From Marinilabiliaceae bacterium (GTDB lineage Bacteria; Bacteroidota; Bacteroidia; Bacteroidales; Marinilabiliaceae), in the NCBI GenBank assembly GCA_016933045.1, contig JAFGBR010000070.1, positions 1 to 37,893 of the forward strand: a stretch of 37,893 bases of DNA, read 5' to 3'. The first letter of the stretch is position 1. Each line of letters opens with the position of its first letter. The translations under genes were made by a program, and so were the position numbers. The notes beneath the pieces are model-generated. The model was given only the letters and a program-made list of their open reading frames with translations, was not told the origin of the DNA and searched no databases. Positions 17,501 to 26,391 of the stretch are shown piece by piece.

Positions 17501-17752
17501 ACTATTGGTCTGTTTCCTATTGTTCTCGAAACCAGCAGGCAGGCTCAGTTCTTAATTCCTATGGCATTGGCGTTGGCTTATGGTGTTTTGTTTGGTACTT
17601 TTTTTATTTTAATATTTTTTCCGGTTGCTATTTTGTTTTTAAACGATTTGAGAGTTTGGTGGTATTGGGTATGGAATGGGAAAAAAATTGGTAAAGAGCA
17701 GATTGAAAAAGTAATCAGGAACAGGCAGCGTGAATTAAAATTAGATGAGTAA
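14576..17752 (+). CDS. RND superfamily efflux pump (HAE1-like inner-membrane permease)
   Basis: A 1058-residue proton-driven pump, a normal length for AcrB/MdtB-type proteins, with twelve predicted transmembrane helices and two large periplasmic loops. Helix 4 carries the paired acids Asp396-Asp397 (GILVDDGIVIAEN), equivalent to the proton-relay Asp pair of AcrB. In helix 10 the position of the AcrB relay Lys reads VND (934-935), so proton coupling may differ in detail. This substitution occurs in many Bacteroidota and CusA-like RND pumps as far as I recall. The last eight bases overlap the downstream TolC gene, which indicates coupling. The substrate is unknown. Confidence 0.95.
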   Translation: MRKLLETFVKYPFYANLIVGVFILAGVFSYLNMKKAFFPERPTRMIYVSVTYPGASPKEMEEGIAVRVEEAVRGIPGIKEMTSSSSENSCQVAIETTGEYDIDETLQEIKNAVDGITSMPVDAERPIVYKRRSVTPAIRLGLSGNVDLMELKKIAYQIEDDFLASGLMSQISLSGFPATEISVEVSEESLLRYGLKMSDISQAISNNNKDVSGGEIRNDDYTLIVRARSRTLDPFLLGNIVIRSNVNGKLVKISDVATVRYQFYDTPTGTWINGNPGISISINKLITEDLEAISDFVNDYATKFNKSYSNARLDVTFDFLDILLLRLKLLMNNGFIGLILVVVVLALFLSFRLSLWVAWGIPSSFLAMFVVANFYGITINMVSLFGMILVVGILVDDGIVIAENIFTHFERGKNPMRAAIDGTMEVLPAVITSVTTTIVAFIPVLLITGNLEFLFEMAFVVVISLAFSLVEAFFVLPAHIGTPHILKRKSNHKSFGNKVRDRLEQFMFFIREKTYGRVLRFVLKHRVIALFVPMAMLIITFGWLKGGIIKTTFFPNIPPDDFNVNIAFTPGEGEKQTYEYLLKFEKLVWEVNDELKSDYADTANFINFTFLSMGNSFDGQERGSHAGHIAVNLRNLEGSEISSFEIANRVREKIGKVPEIDRLSIAGRNRWGKPVSISLLGDDMDYLKKARDLLITELKKMPDLTEVMDNNPLGAQEIRLKLKPRAYILGLDQATILNQVRNGFFGAQSQRIQQGKDEVRIWVRYPKSNREQLGQLEDMKIKTASGLYPLRELVSYEIERGPVSISHYNGKREIRVEADLVEPDMPVVQILEVVEKTILPKVMAQYPGVRYEFQGQQKVAAESGSSMLKFFIPAFIIISVIIMIQFSSFGQALIVMGLIPLGYMSAAFGHMLHGIPLSIFSICGMVALSGVIVNDSVVFLQKYNSLLLEGFKVKDAVLEAGLSRFRPIVLTTLTTTIGLFPIVLETSRQAQFLIPMALALAYGVLFGTFFILIFFPVAILFLNDLRVWWYWVWNGKKIGKEQIEKVIRNRQRELKLDE

Positions 17753-19091
17753 GATTATGATTGTTATTATAAAATTGAAAAAAAATAATAGAAGACTATT
17801 TAGTGTTTTATATTATGTTTTGTTATTTATAACACTTTTTTCACATCAGTTGATTGCTCAAACTCCTTTATCATTAGGTGATGCCATTGGTAAGGCACTT
17901 GAAAATAATTATGATTTGGCTGTTTCAAAGGCGCAGCTTGATATTTCCAAACAGCGCAATTCGTGGGGATACTCAGGTGCACTACCTTCTTTAAATTTTG
18001 GATCATCGGCTATGTTTCGTAATGATAATGATATTTCAGCTACAATAATAACATCTTCGGCCGATTTGAGTTGGACTTTGTTTAATGGTTTCAGGGTGCG
18101 ATTTACTAAAGAGAAGTATGATTACCTCGAACGTATATCAGAAGGAAGTGCATCTTTGGTTGTCGAAAATACAATGCAGGCTATTATTTTAGGTTATTAT
18201 TCAGTACTTGTTGAGAATGAGCGATTAAACGTACTGCAATTAAATGCAAAACTCTCTAACGATCGGTACAACTATATTCAAAACAGAGTTGATATGGGTT
18301 CTGGTAGTCAATATGAATTATTGCAGGCTCAAACTTCTTTTCTTTCCGATAAAGCAGAAGTTATTAGCCAGGAAATGGTTTTGCGAAACGAAAAACGAAT
18401 GCTTTCATACTTAATGGCTGATAAGAATTTTGTTGACTACTCTTTTGTTGACAGTTTGACGTTTATTCCCGAAAATTATTCGTTAAGTGTACTTATTGAT
18501 AAGTTATTGAATGATAATCAGCGAATAAAAAATCAGTATCTCAATTTGGAAATGTTAAGAGTTAATAAATCGTTGGCTCAATCATCGCGTTACCCATCAT
18601 TACGGTTAAATGCACATGGCGAATATGTATTGGCTCCCGAAAGTGTTAATGAACGTGCAATTGTTAATAATCGTAATGATACCTATTCGTATTATGGAGG
18701 ATTGGTTTTAAATTACACATTGTTCGATGGAACAAAAATTTCGCGCAATGTTAAAATTGCAGCTATTGAACAAAGTGTTGGAAATATTGAAATGGAGCAA
18801 ATGAAACATGAGTTAACAAATCAGTTGTCAAATTTGTTCGATTTATACGAGGTGCGTAAAGAGTTGATGTCTGTTACCAAAGAAAATATGGATGCTTCAA
18901 AATTAAATCTTACCATTAGTTCCGATAAGTATAAAAACGGAACATTAACATCGTTTGAGTACCGTAATGTTCAACAGGCTTATCTCGATGCTGCTTTTTC
19001 ACATATAAACTCTGTTTATAATGTTTTAGAAACTCATGTCGATCTTTTACGTCTTACCGGAGGTTTAATTAATTATTCAATAAAAAATTAA
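17745..19091 (+). CDS. TolC family outer membrane protein of the RND operon
   Basis: A 448-residue outer-membrane channel. A positively charged N-terminus (KLKKNNRRLF) and hydrophobic stretch ending HQLIAQ form a signal peptide. The mature protein starts with the family pattern LSLGDAIGKALENNYDLAVSKAQ. The repeated helical hairpins carry NRVDMGSGSQYELLQAQTSF and KYKNGTLTSFEYRNVQQAYL, a clear OEP duplication. The start codon lies inside the pump gene; an internal ATG at 17757 is also possible. It completes the tripartite RND system. It is distinct from the 417-residue TolC of the ABC operon. Confidence 0.93.
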   Translation: MSKIMIVIIKLKKNNRRLFSVLYYVLLFITLFSHQLIAQTPLSLGDAIGKALENNYDLAVSKAQLDISKQRNSWGYSGALPSLNFGSSAMFRNDNDISATIITSSADLSWTLFNGFRVRFTKEKYDYLERISEGSASLVVENTMQAIILGYYSVLVENERLNVLQLNAKLSNDRYNYIQNRVDMGSGSQYELLQAQTSFLSDKAEVISQEMVLRNEKRMLSYLMADKNFVDYSFVDSLTFIPENYSLSVLIDKLLNDNQRIKNQYLNLEMLRVNKSLAQSSRYPSLRLNAHGEYVLAPESVNERAIVNNRNDTYSYYGGLVLNYTLFDGTKISRNVKIAAIEQSVGNIEMEQMKHELTNQLSNLFDLYEVRKELMSVTKENMDASKLNLTISSDKYKNGTLTSFEYRNVQQAYLDAAFSHINSVYNVLETHVDLLRLTGGLINYSIKN

Positions 19092-19163
19092 TAAAGATGA
19101 TTTTTTCTTTCGATTGATATATTGTTTAAATTCGAAGCTATTTCCCTTCTAAATATAGTACTT

Positions 19164-21275
19164 ATGAAAAATTTTATTTATTTATTCATAATTTTGATCG
19201 TAATGATTGCCTGTAAATCAAATAGTTGTGAGGATACAAATCCTTTATTGAAACAATATAATACTCCATTCGAAATTCCACCATTTAATGAGATTAAAAC
19301 CGTTCATTTTTTACCTGCATTTAAAGTAGGTATTGCAGAGCAGATGGCCGAAGTTGAGTCAATTGTTACTCAGTCGGAAAAGCCTTCATTTGAAAATACT
19401 ATTGTTTTATTCGATCAATCAGGTAAAACTTTAAAAAATGTTGAACGTGTTTTTTATAATTTATCGGGTACTGATAATACCGATACTCTTCAGTCTATTG
19501 ATAGACAGGTGACTCCTTTGCTTACCAAAATGAAAGATGATATTGCCATGAATACTAAATTGTTTAATCGTATTAAAACGGTTTATAACAATCGAAATAA
19601 TGGTGAGTTAGATTCATCGCAAATACGTACTGTTGAAAAATATTACAACGATTTTATGCGGAATGGAGCCAATTTGTCAAAAAAAGATCAGGATTCATTA
19701 CGAAAGGTAAATGAGCAAATTGCGAGTTTAAAACTTAAATTTGGTGAAAATCTTTTGGCCGAAACTAATAGTAATTTTTTAATGGTTGTTGATAATATTC
19801 AGGATTTGGATGGATTACCACAATCGCATATTGATGCTGCTGCAATAGTAGCTAAAGAAAAGGGGCACGATGGCAAATGGGCTTTTACTTTGCAAAAACC
19901 TAGTTTGATTCCGTTTTTGCAGTATGCAAAAAACAGATCATTGCGCGAAAAAATTTACAAGGCATACTTTATGCGTGGCGATAATGGCAATGAATATGAT
20001 AATAATGAGACAGTTAGGCAGATTGCTAATTTAAGAGCAGTTAAAGCAAAATTGTTAGGTTATAATAATTTTGCTGATTATGTTATTGCGGAAAATATGG
20101 CTAAAACAACTGAAAAAGTGAATTCTTTTCTATTGGAATTATGGAATCCTGCTTTAAATAGGGCAAAAAAAGAGCTTGAACAGATGCAGGCAATTGCGAA
20201 TAGTGAAGGTGCTGATTTTAATCTTGAATCTTGGGATTGGTGGTTTTATGCCGAAAAGCTTAGGAAAGTAAAATACGATTTAGATGAATCGGAGTTAATA
20301 CCCTATTTTAAACTCGAAAATGTGCGTGATGGTATGTTATGGGTTGCTTCTAATTTATATGGCATAACGTTCGAAAAGCTCGATACTTTGCCTGTTTATC
20401 ATTCCGAAGTTGAAACATATAATGTTTTAGATAGCGATGGCTCTCATTTAGGAATAGTTTTTTTCGATTATTTTCCACGAGGGGGAAAGCGTCCGGGAGC
20501 CTGGTGTACTTCATTTCGACCTGCCGGTTTTGTTGATGGACAAAGAAAAGCTCCACTTGTTTCGATTGTTTGTAATTTTACGAAACCAACAAATGATGCT
20601 CCATCGTTATTGACATGGGACGAAGTAACAACGTTATTTCATGAGTTTGGTCATGGTTTGCATGGTTTGTTTGAAACTGGAAAGTATCAAAGAATAATTG
20701 GTGATGTTGAACGCGATTATGTTGAGTTACCTTCGCAGATTATGGAAAATTGGTGTGCTGAACCACTTGTTTTAAAACATTTTGCGCGTCATTATAAAAC
20801 TGGTGAAGTGATTTCGGATGAATTGATTCAAAAAATCTCTAATAGCGGTTTGTTTAATCAGGGATTCATGACTGTTGAGTACTTGGCTGCTTCAATATTA
20901 GATATGGATTGGCATTCGATAAATGAAGACTCTCTGGTTGAAAATACAAAAATGTTTGAGGCCAAATCAATGGAAAAAATTGGACTTATTAACGAAATTA
21001 TTCCACGATATCGTACAACTTATTTTGCTCATATTTTCGATTACGAGTATGCAGCCGGTTATTATGTATACATCTGGGCAGCAGTTTTAGATGCTGATGC
21101 ATTTAATGCTTTTGTTGAGTCGGGTGATATTTTTAATACTGAGCTGGCATCAAAATTTCGTAAGTATTGCCTTACCGAGTGTGGTGAGGGGGATGGAATG
21201 GAAATGTATATAAAATTTAGGGGCAAAGAACCTGATGTTAATGCCCTTTTAAAACGAAGAGGTTTGCTTAATTAA
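19164..21275 (+). CDS. dcp: M3 family peptidyl-dipeptidase (Dcp-like) lipoprotein
   Basis: A 703-residue zinc peptidase that removes dipeptides from peptide C-termini. The zinc motif is His493-Glu-Phe-Gly-His497, with a third ligand at Glu521 in YVELPSQIMENW. The substrate-binding YAAGYYVYIWA segment near the C-terminus is also typical. Starting at the ATG at 19164 gives a lipoprotein signal (MKNFIYLFIILIVMIAC, Cys17). The longer frame from a TTG at 19122 would bury that signal behind 14 residues, so I reject it. A membrane-anchored periplasmic location suggests peptide scavenging. It is convergent with the peroxidase gene, with 2 bp between the stop codons. Confidence 0.93.
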   Translation: MKNFIYLFIILIVMIACKSNSCEDTNPLLKQYNTPFEIPPFNEIKTVHFLPAFKVGIAEQMAEVESIVTQSEKPSFENTIVLFDQSGKTLKNVERVFYNLSGTDNTDTLQSIDRQVTPLLTKMKDDIAMNTKLFNRIKTVYNNRNNGELDSSQIRTVEKYYNDFMRNGANLSKKDQDSLRKVNEQIASLKLKFGENLLAETNSNFLMVVDNIQDLDGLPQSHIDAAAIVAKEKGHDGKWAFTLQKPSLIPFLQYAKNRSLREKIYKAYFMRGDNGNEYDNNETVRQIANLRAVKAKLLGYNNFADYVIAENMAKTTEKVNSFLLELWNPALNRAKKELEQMQAIANSEGADFNLESWDWWFYAEKLRKVKYDLDESELIPYFKLENVRDGMLWVASNLYGITFEKLDTLPVYHSEVETYNVLDSDGSHLGIVFFDYFPRGGKRPGAWCTSFRPAGFVDGQRKAPLVSIVCNFTKPTNDAPSLLTWDEVTTLFHEFGHGLHGLFETGKYQRIIGDVERDYVELPSQIMENWCAEPLVLKHFARHYKTGEVISDELIQKISNSGLFNQGFMTVEYLAASILDMDWHSINEDSLVENTKMFEAKSMEKIGLINEIIPRYRTTYFAHIFDYEYAAGYYVYIWAAVLDADAFNAFVESGDIFNTELASKFRKYCLTECGEGDGMEMYIKFRGKEPDVNALLKRRGLLN

Positions 21276-21277
21276 TA

Positions 21278-21817
21278 TTATTTTTTTTCAATCCACTCAA
21301 TAATTGATAAATCATTGGGTTTAATTTTTGGTGGCATAACATCAACAAGTTCACCTTTTTCATTAATGAGGTATTTTTGGAAATTCCATCCTACTTTACT
21401 GTCTTTTACTCCATTTTTTTCTTTTTGAGTAAGCCATTGGTAAATAGGGTGTATGTCATCTCCTTTAACCGATATTTTTTCCATCATAGGAAATGTTACA
21501 CCATAGTTGAGAGTGCAAAACTCCCTTATTTGTTCGTTTGTTCCGGGTTCTTGTTTTAAAAAATTATTTGCTGGAAAACCTATAATTATAAATTTATCGG
21601 GTCCATATTTTTTAAATAATTCTTCAAGTTGTTCATATTGTGGCGTAAATCCGCATTTGCTGGCTGTATTTACAATTATTACCTTTTTACCTTTTAAGGT
21701 TGAAAAGTCAAATAGTTCTCCTTCCAGCGTTTTAACTTTAAAACTGTAAATGTTTGATTGGCTAATAGCTGTAAACGAAAAAAAAGAGATAATTAATGCT
21801 GTGATTATTTTGTTCAT
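21278..21817 (-). CDS. Glutathione peroxidase family protein (thioredoxin-type), secreted
   Basis: A 179-residue thiol peroxidase with a Sec signal peptide (residues 1-20, ending TAISQ), so likely periplasmic. The peroxidatic Cys55 lies in NTASKCGFTPQY. Cys101 (REFC) sits where the resolving Cys of yeast Gpx3-type enzymes is, indicating a two-Cys, thioredoxin-like-dependent mechanism rather than glutathione. Trp144-Asn145 (GWNFQKYL) of the catalytic tetrad are present. The tetrad Gln position reads Asn85 (FPANNF instead of FPCNQF), a variant I believe is common in Bacteroidota. It is a single gene with no obvious operon partner. Confidence 0.93.
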   Translation of the reverse strand: MNKIITALIISFFSFTAISQSNIYSFKVKTLEGELFDFSTLKGKKVIIVNTASKCGFTPQYEQLEELFKKYGPDKFIIIGFPANNFLKQEPGTNEQIREFCTLNYGVTFPMMEKISVKGDDIHPIYQWLTQKEKNGVKDSKVGWNFQKYLINEKGELVDVMPPKIKPNDLSIIEWIEKK

Positions 21818-21986
21818 CTGTTTGAAATTTATTGTTCAAATGTTATGTTGAACTATTCAACGTTAAAAAAGATCAGAACGATTATTATTACACTAATTAT
21901 TCTAACATAAAGAATGTTGTTTTGTTCAATTAAATAAAAAAGCACATCCGAATTATGATATATAGACAGTTAATAAGGAGAAATAT

Positions 21987-23093
21987 CTACACTTTTTGTC
22001 GTTTTCTTTTTTGTTTATTAATTTTTTTCATTTTATAAATAATGGCCCAGCTTGGGAAATACGATACAAGAATTCCTAATAGCAATAGAAGTAACATTAG
22101 CTTTAGAGTTCCCAGGTTACGCAAATAATACGATAGTAAAACAAAAAAAATGTTAACCCCGCCAATGATAGCACTTATTTGTAAATGTGAGAATCCCAGT
22201 GTTAATAATCGGTGGTGAATATGGTTTTTATCTGCTGTAAAAGGTGATAGTCCTTTCGATAAACGCAGGAAAAATACCCTAAGAGTGTCAATTATTGGAA
22301 CTATAAGTATGCCAGCTGCAACTGATGGAGCTGACATCATGGTATGGGTAAGTGCTGAATGGTTAATAGGCTTGTTAAACTCGATAAATTTTATTGATAC
22401 AACAGCCATTAATAATCCAATCATTAATGAGCCGGTATCGCCCATAAATATTTTTTGATTGGCCGAGAAGACATTAAAATACGAAAAAGCAAGTAGTCCT
22501 CCCGATAATGTTGCACATAGTATAGGAATGTGAAAAGAATCGTTTATGTAGAACCATATCGAAAAAGAAAAAATTGTAATAACACCTGTTAATGCTGCTA
22601 AACCATCAACCCCATCAATTAAGTTAAAGCCATTTATTATAAATACAACAAATATCATACTAAAAATAACACTTCCCATTTCAGTTGGTTGAAGTCCAAA
22701 AAAACCTTGAAAATCAGTAATTCTAATTTCACCTGGACCAACAATAATAAAGGCGGCAATAATTTGACCAATGAGTTTAACCAATGGTGCTGTAACTAAA
22801 ATATCATCTTTTATACCTATTCCAAAAATTATTAATAAAGCTGAAATAAGGTAAGGTATTTGTGTAAATTCAAAAATGTCGATGAATAACGAATATGTAA
22901 ACATAAAACCAATAAAAATAGCTAATCCGCCGAGTGTTGGCACCCTGGTTTTGTGAATAGATCGTTTGTTGGGCTCATCGAAAAGGTTTTTTGAATGAGC
23001 AACCCTAAGAATTGTTGGGATCGAAAAAAATACAATAATAAACGATATAATAAATGTTATTGGTATAAGCAGTTTAATGATATATGGATTCAT
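21987..23093 (-). CDS. Undecaprenyl-phosphate sugar-1-phosphate transferase (WecA/TagO/MraY superfamily)
   Basis: A 368-residue polytopic inner-membrane enzyme (about ten or eleven helices) that transfers an N-acetylhexosamine-1-phosphate from its UDP form to undecaprenyl phosphate, starting a lipid-linked glycan. Visible motifs are DEPNKRSIHKTRVPTLGG (39-56), the metal-binding DD at 96-97 (KDD), NGFNLIDGVDGLAA (154-167), MGDTGS (217-222) and HIHHRL (291-296). The HIHHRL loop points to WecA/TagO rather than MraY. It lies at the left border of the exopolysaccharide locus and probably initiates its repeat unit. It could also serve O-antigen or another surface glycan. The basic C-terminus (KMKKINKQKRKRQK) is cytoplasmic. 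Confidence 0.92.
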   Translation of the reverse strand: MNPYIIKLLIPITFIISFIIVFFSIPTILRVAHSKNLFDEPNKRSIHKTRVPTLGGLAIFIGFMFTYSLFIDIFEFTQIPYLISALLIIFGIGIKDDILVTAPLVKLIGQIIAAFIIVGPGEIRITDFQGFFGLQPTEMGSVIFSMIFVVFIINGFNLIDGVDGLAALTGVITIFSFSIWFYINDSFHIPILCATLSGGLLAFSYFNVFSANQKIFMGDTGSLMIGLLMAVVSIKFIEFNKPINHSALTHTMMSAPSVAAGILIVPIIDTLRVFFLRLSKGLSPFTADKNHIHHRLLTLGFSHLQISAIIGGVNIFFVLLSYYLRNLGTLKLMLLLLLLGILVSYFPSWAIIYKMKKINKQKRKRQKV

Positions 23094-23194
23094 ATAATAA
23101 AAAAATCTTATTTTATAATAAGTAATTTACTAATGTAATACGTTAAATACTAATGATGGTTAATATTTTATTCGGAAAAAATTAATTAAAATGA

Positions 23195-23713
23195 CTATTT
23201 ACTCATTTCATTAATTTCGTTTCGAAGCATTGTTTTGGCTCTTTCGATGTGCGAACTTACTGATGATCCGCTTCGTTCCAAAATTTTTTGAGCAAGTTCT
23301 ATTGATGGATTTTTTGGCTGCGATTCGGATGCGCAGGTATTAATGAGTCTTAAAATATCTTCTTTTGCATTAACAATTGCTTGCCAAGTATTTGAAGTAA
23401 CATATATTTGAACAGATAAGTTGTGTTCATACTCTTTTCGTATTGATTGTATTAGTAATGAATGAAATTGTTGACAGTTTAAACTCTGTTTTTGTTCACG
23501 AATAATAAGCGATTGAGGTGAAATACGTTCAATAAAAAGTGTTAATCGTTCTAACGATTGTAATTTAAGCGATATGATTTGCTTTTTATCATCTTTAAAA
23601 TGATTCAGTCGTAACTGGTATATCATTTGTTTTGAAAATAATCGCACTATTAATAATACAACAATAGATAGTATAATTAGAGGGAGAGTATTTAATAAAA
23701 TTTGTTCAGTCAT
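23195..23713 (-). CDS. Conserved membrane-anchored protein of unknown function
   Basis: A 172-residue protein with one N-terminal transmembrane helix (about 8-26, TLPLIILSIVVLLIVRLF). It is followed by a cytoplasmic helical and mixed domain with the segments LKLQSLERLTLFIERISP, NLSVQIYVTSNTWQAIVNAK and IELAQKILERSGSS. I recall similar proteins as conserved hypotheticals in Bacteroidota but cannot assign a function. I chose the ATG at 23713 because the signal-anchor begins there and a promoter-like box with a 9-bp palindrome (23730-23760) lies just upstream, inside the longer frame from 23767. Its neighbours are the polysaccharide initiating transferase (101 bp downstream) and a divergent Wzc kinase gene. 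Confidence 0.72.
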   Translation of the reverse strand: MTEQILLNTLPLIILSIVVLLIVRLFSKQMIYQLRLNHFKDDKKQIISLKLQSLERLTLFIERISPQSLIIREQKQSLNCQQFHSLLIQSIRKEYEHNLSVQIYVTSNTWQAIVNAKEDILRLINTCASESQPKNPSIELAQKILERSGSSVSSHIERAKTMLRNEINEMSK

Positions 23714-23729
23714 TTTTTTTGAAGGTTTT

Positions 23730-23768
23730 TTGTATTGCGAAAATAAAGTATGCAATACAATTTTCAAA
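23730..23768 (-). promoter_or_regulatory. Promoter with 9-bp palindrome (candidate operator)
   Basis: On the minus strand, TTTG (complement of 23765-23768), 19 bp, then TATTTTCG (complement of 23738-23745, 7 of 8 to TAnnTTTG). A perfect inverted repeat, TTGTATTGC (23730-23738) and GCAATACAA (23752-23760) with a 13-bp spacer, overlaps the promoter core. Its arm centres are 22 bp apart, two DNA turns, as expected for a dimeric regulator. Confidence 0.5.
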
Positions 23769-23953
23769 GGATCATTATAAAATAAGTAGCAGTGTGTTGT
23801 TAATATATTGTATTTTTTGAATAATTAAATAATATTTTATTTGTTTTTTTTCAATATTAATTTTGTTATAATGAATTATTTACACCGAATATTGACAATA
23901 TCTACAAGTGAAAGTATAGGTATGTATGTTTGATGTGGTCAATAAAAACTAAA

Positions 23954-23986
23954 TTTTATTCACGTTAATTAAATTGGTTATATTTG
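23954..23986 (+). promoter_or_regulatory. Promoter of the first Wzc-like kinase gene
   Basis: TATATTTG at 23979-23986 is an exact TAnnTTTG box. TTTT (23954-23957, 3 of 4 to TTTG) lies 21 bp upstream. The predicted start is near 23992, about 15 nt before the ATG at 24008. The TTG at 23984 falls inside the box and so is unlikely to be the start codon. Confidence 0.5.
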
Positions 23987-24007
23987 AAATCGAAAGATTA
24001 TAACATA

Positions 24008-26380
24008 ATGATGAGTAGTACGAATATTAAAAAACACAATTTGCGAAATGATAGTGTTTTAAATTTTAATCGAATATTAAAACTATTAATACGATACTGG
24101 TTTCTATTTTTGATTTCATTGCCATTGGCTTTAGTTGTTGTATATATTTATCATTTAAATACAGTAACAGTTTATCAGGCATCAGCAACTCTTTTATTTA
24201 AAAGTGCCGATAATAATTCGTTGGGAGGTTCAAATCTTATTGAAGGTTTTGGGTTGTCGCCAGAAGTTCGGAATATTGAAAATCAAACTTTTATTTTACG
24301 ATCGTTTAAGGTTGTAAGAAAGGCTGTTGAAAATATTGATTTTGGTATTGAGTATTTTTCTGAGGGATTATTTAATGATTCAGAATTATATACTGATGCA
24401 CCGTTTAGAGTTATGTTGGATTCGACACAAAATCAGTTGATAAATGTTCCTGTTCAACTTCATTTTTTACAAAATGGAAATATTAATGTTAAACTTTTTT
24501 GTGAGTCGGGTGTATTGTACGATGTGATTAATGAAAAGTATGTGGGAGCCGTTGGTATTATTGATTTTGAAAAAGAGATAAAATGGAATGAGTGGATTAA
24601 AACTCCATTTGGGACTTTAAAGATTATTAAATCGGGAGGAAGCCCTTTGCACGAACTTACATATTATTATAAGGTGCGTTCTATTGATGATGTTGCAAAT
24701 GAGTTCAGAAGCAGATTGGGTATTTCATCTATGGGCGATGGTTCGTCAATTGTTTTTTTAAGGGTAACAGGTACTTCGTCTGGTAAAATTAGAACCTTTT
24801 TAGATCGTTTATGTAAGGTTGTTATCGATTATAATCTGGAACAGAAGAATGAAATAGCGACGAGGTCAATAAATTTTATTCAAAGTCAGCTTAATATGAT
24901 TTCTGATACACTTGATCGTACTCAGGCGCAATTGTTGAGTTTTCGTAAGGAGAATCGTTTTTTGGATCCATCATCAGCATCTGAACAGTTGGCTAATCAA
25001 TATTATGCAGCCGAAAAAGAGATTAAGATGATTGAATTAAACCGTGATTATTTTATTTTTTTACGTAATAAACTTGAGGATAATCCTTATGGAACAGATT
25101 TTTTATTACCTGCATTTTCCGATAATAACCATCAAATAGTATCGCAGTTAGTGATGGAACTTTTAGAGTTAAATAATGAGTTGGAGGTTTATAAAGAATC
25201 GGCAGATAGAGTAAATCCATATATGTCAAATCTTCATCAAAAAATTGATGTTACTAAAAGTAATTTAATGCTGGCAATTGATAAAATGTTGGAGAACTTG
25301 TCGTTAGAGGAAAATGTGTTGCGAAAGCAAATTGATCAAATAGATAAAAAAATGTCAGAATTGCCGGTATTAGAAAAAAAATATCTTCAAATAGACCGTA
25401 GTTACAAGTTGAATGATGCTATTTATACATTTTTATTACAAAAAAATTCCGAAACTCAAATTACCAAGGCTTCAAATACCCCCGATAACGAAATTATAGA
25501 TAAAGCATCAATATTGGGAGTTGTATCTCCAATAAAAAAAAGCAATTACAGTAAGGCTTTTATGTTAGGATTGGTTATTCCGGCAGTAATAATAGCAATT
25601 ATTGAGTTTTTAAATGTTAAAATTAGGGGGAAAGAAGATTTGGATAATCTGGTGCCCGATGTACCTGTTTTAGGAATTATACCCCATAGTAAAATGAATA
25701 TACCAAATGTGGTTTTATCAATTCCTCATTCGGTTATTTCAGAATCATTCAGAAGCATTAGAACACGATTGAATTTTTTAGCACCTCATCAAAAGTCGAA
25801 AGTTATTTGTGTTACTTCAACAAACACTGGTGATGGTAAAACATTTGTAGCTGTTAATCTGGCATCGGTATTTGCAATATCAGGAAAGAAGACGATATTA
25901 TTAGGTTTTGATTTGCGCAAGCCTCGTTTGTCTGAACATTTTCAAATGATTAATGCAAAAGGAATATCAAATGTATTAATTGGTGAAGTTGAGTTATCGG
26001 AAGCTTGTTATTCGGGGGGGCATGATAATCTTTGTATTATGCCGGCAGGGGAGGTGCCTCCAAACCCAACAGAACTAATTGAGTCGGATGCAACAAAGGA
26101 ACTTTTTAAAAAACTAAGACAGATATACGATGTAATTGTAGTTGACTCGCCTCCGGTTGGTGTAGTTGCCGATGCTCGGCTTTTGATGTCGCATACCGAT
26201 ATCCATCTGTATGTAACACGTTATAACCATACACATAAAGTGCATTTGCAACAAACTATACAAAATCTGCAAGAGGAGAATTTTAATTCGTTGGGATTAT
26301 TGTTTAATGATGTGCAGAGTTATGTTGATGGATATGGCCATTATTATACAGAATATTATGGTAAAACTGTTGATAATTAA
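24008..26380 (+). CDS. Wzc-like polysaccharide co-polymerase/tyrosine autokinase, copy 1
   Basis: A 790-residue inner-membrane protein controlling chain length and export. A Wzz domain lies between two helices (about 38-58 and 508-528 in this numbering), with a long periplasmic coiled-coil part between them. The cytoplasmic BY-kinase domain has Walker A TNTGDGKT (605-612), Walker A' LLGFDLRKPRL and Walker B VIVVDSPP. Its C-terminal Tyr cluster has six Tyr within 13 residues (YVDGYGHYYTEYY). In Walker A' the first Asp of the usual DxDxR reads Gly, as it does in the second copy. It is transcribed alone, opposite to the wza-wzc operon. The ATG at 24008 is followed immediately by another at 24011. 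Confidence 0.92.
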   Translation: MMSSTNIKKHNLRNDSVLNFNRILKLLIRYWFLFLISLPLALVVVYIYHLNTVTVYQASATLLFKSADNNSLGGSNLIEGFGLSPEVRNIENQTFILRSFKVVRKAVENIDFGIEYFSEGLFNDSELYTDAPFRVMLDSTQNQLINVPVQLHFLQNGNINVKLFCESGVLYDVINEKYVGAVGIIDFEKEIKWNEWIKTPFGTLKIIKSGGSPLHELTYYYKVRSIDDVANEFRSRLGISSMGDGSSIVFLRVTGTSSGKIRTFLDRLCKVVIDYNLEQKNEIATRSINFIQSQLNMISDTLDRTQAQLLSFRKENRFLDPSSASEQLANQYYAAEKEIKMIELNRDYFIFLRNKLEDNPYGTDFLLPAFSDNNHQIVSQLVMELLELNNELEVYKESADRVNPYMSNLHQKIDVTKSNLMLAIDKMLENLSLEENVLRKQIDQIDKKMSELPVLEKKYLQIDRSYKLNDAIYTFLLQKNSETQITKASNTPDNEIIDKASILGVVSPIKKSNYSKAFMLGLVIPAVIIAIIEFLNVKIRGKEDLDNLVPDVPVLGIIPHSKMNIPNVVLSIPHSVISESFRSIRTRLNFLAPHQKSKVICVTSTNTGDGKTFVAVNLASVFAISGKKTILLGFDLRKPRLSEHFQMINAKGISNVLIGEVELSEACYSGGHDNLCIMPAGEVPPNPTELIESDATKELFKKLRQIYDVIVVDSPPVGVVADARLLMSHTDIHLYVTRYNHTHKVHLQQTIQNLQEENFNSLGLLFNDVQSYVDGYGHYYTEYYGKTVDN

Positions 26381-26391
26381 AATTGATTTTG

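Noticed and set aside
19122-19163. TTG-initiated N-terminal extension of the M3 peptidase
   Set aside because: It places 14 extra residues before a well-formed lipoprotein signal that starts at the ATG at 19164.
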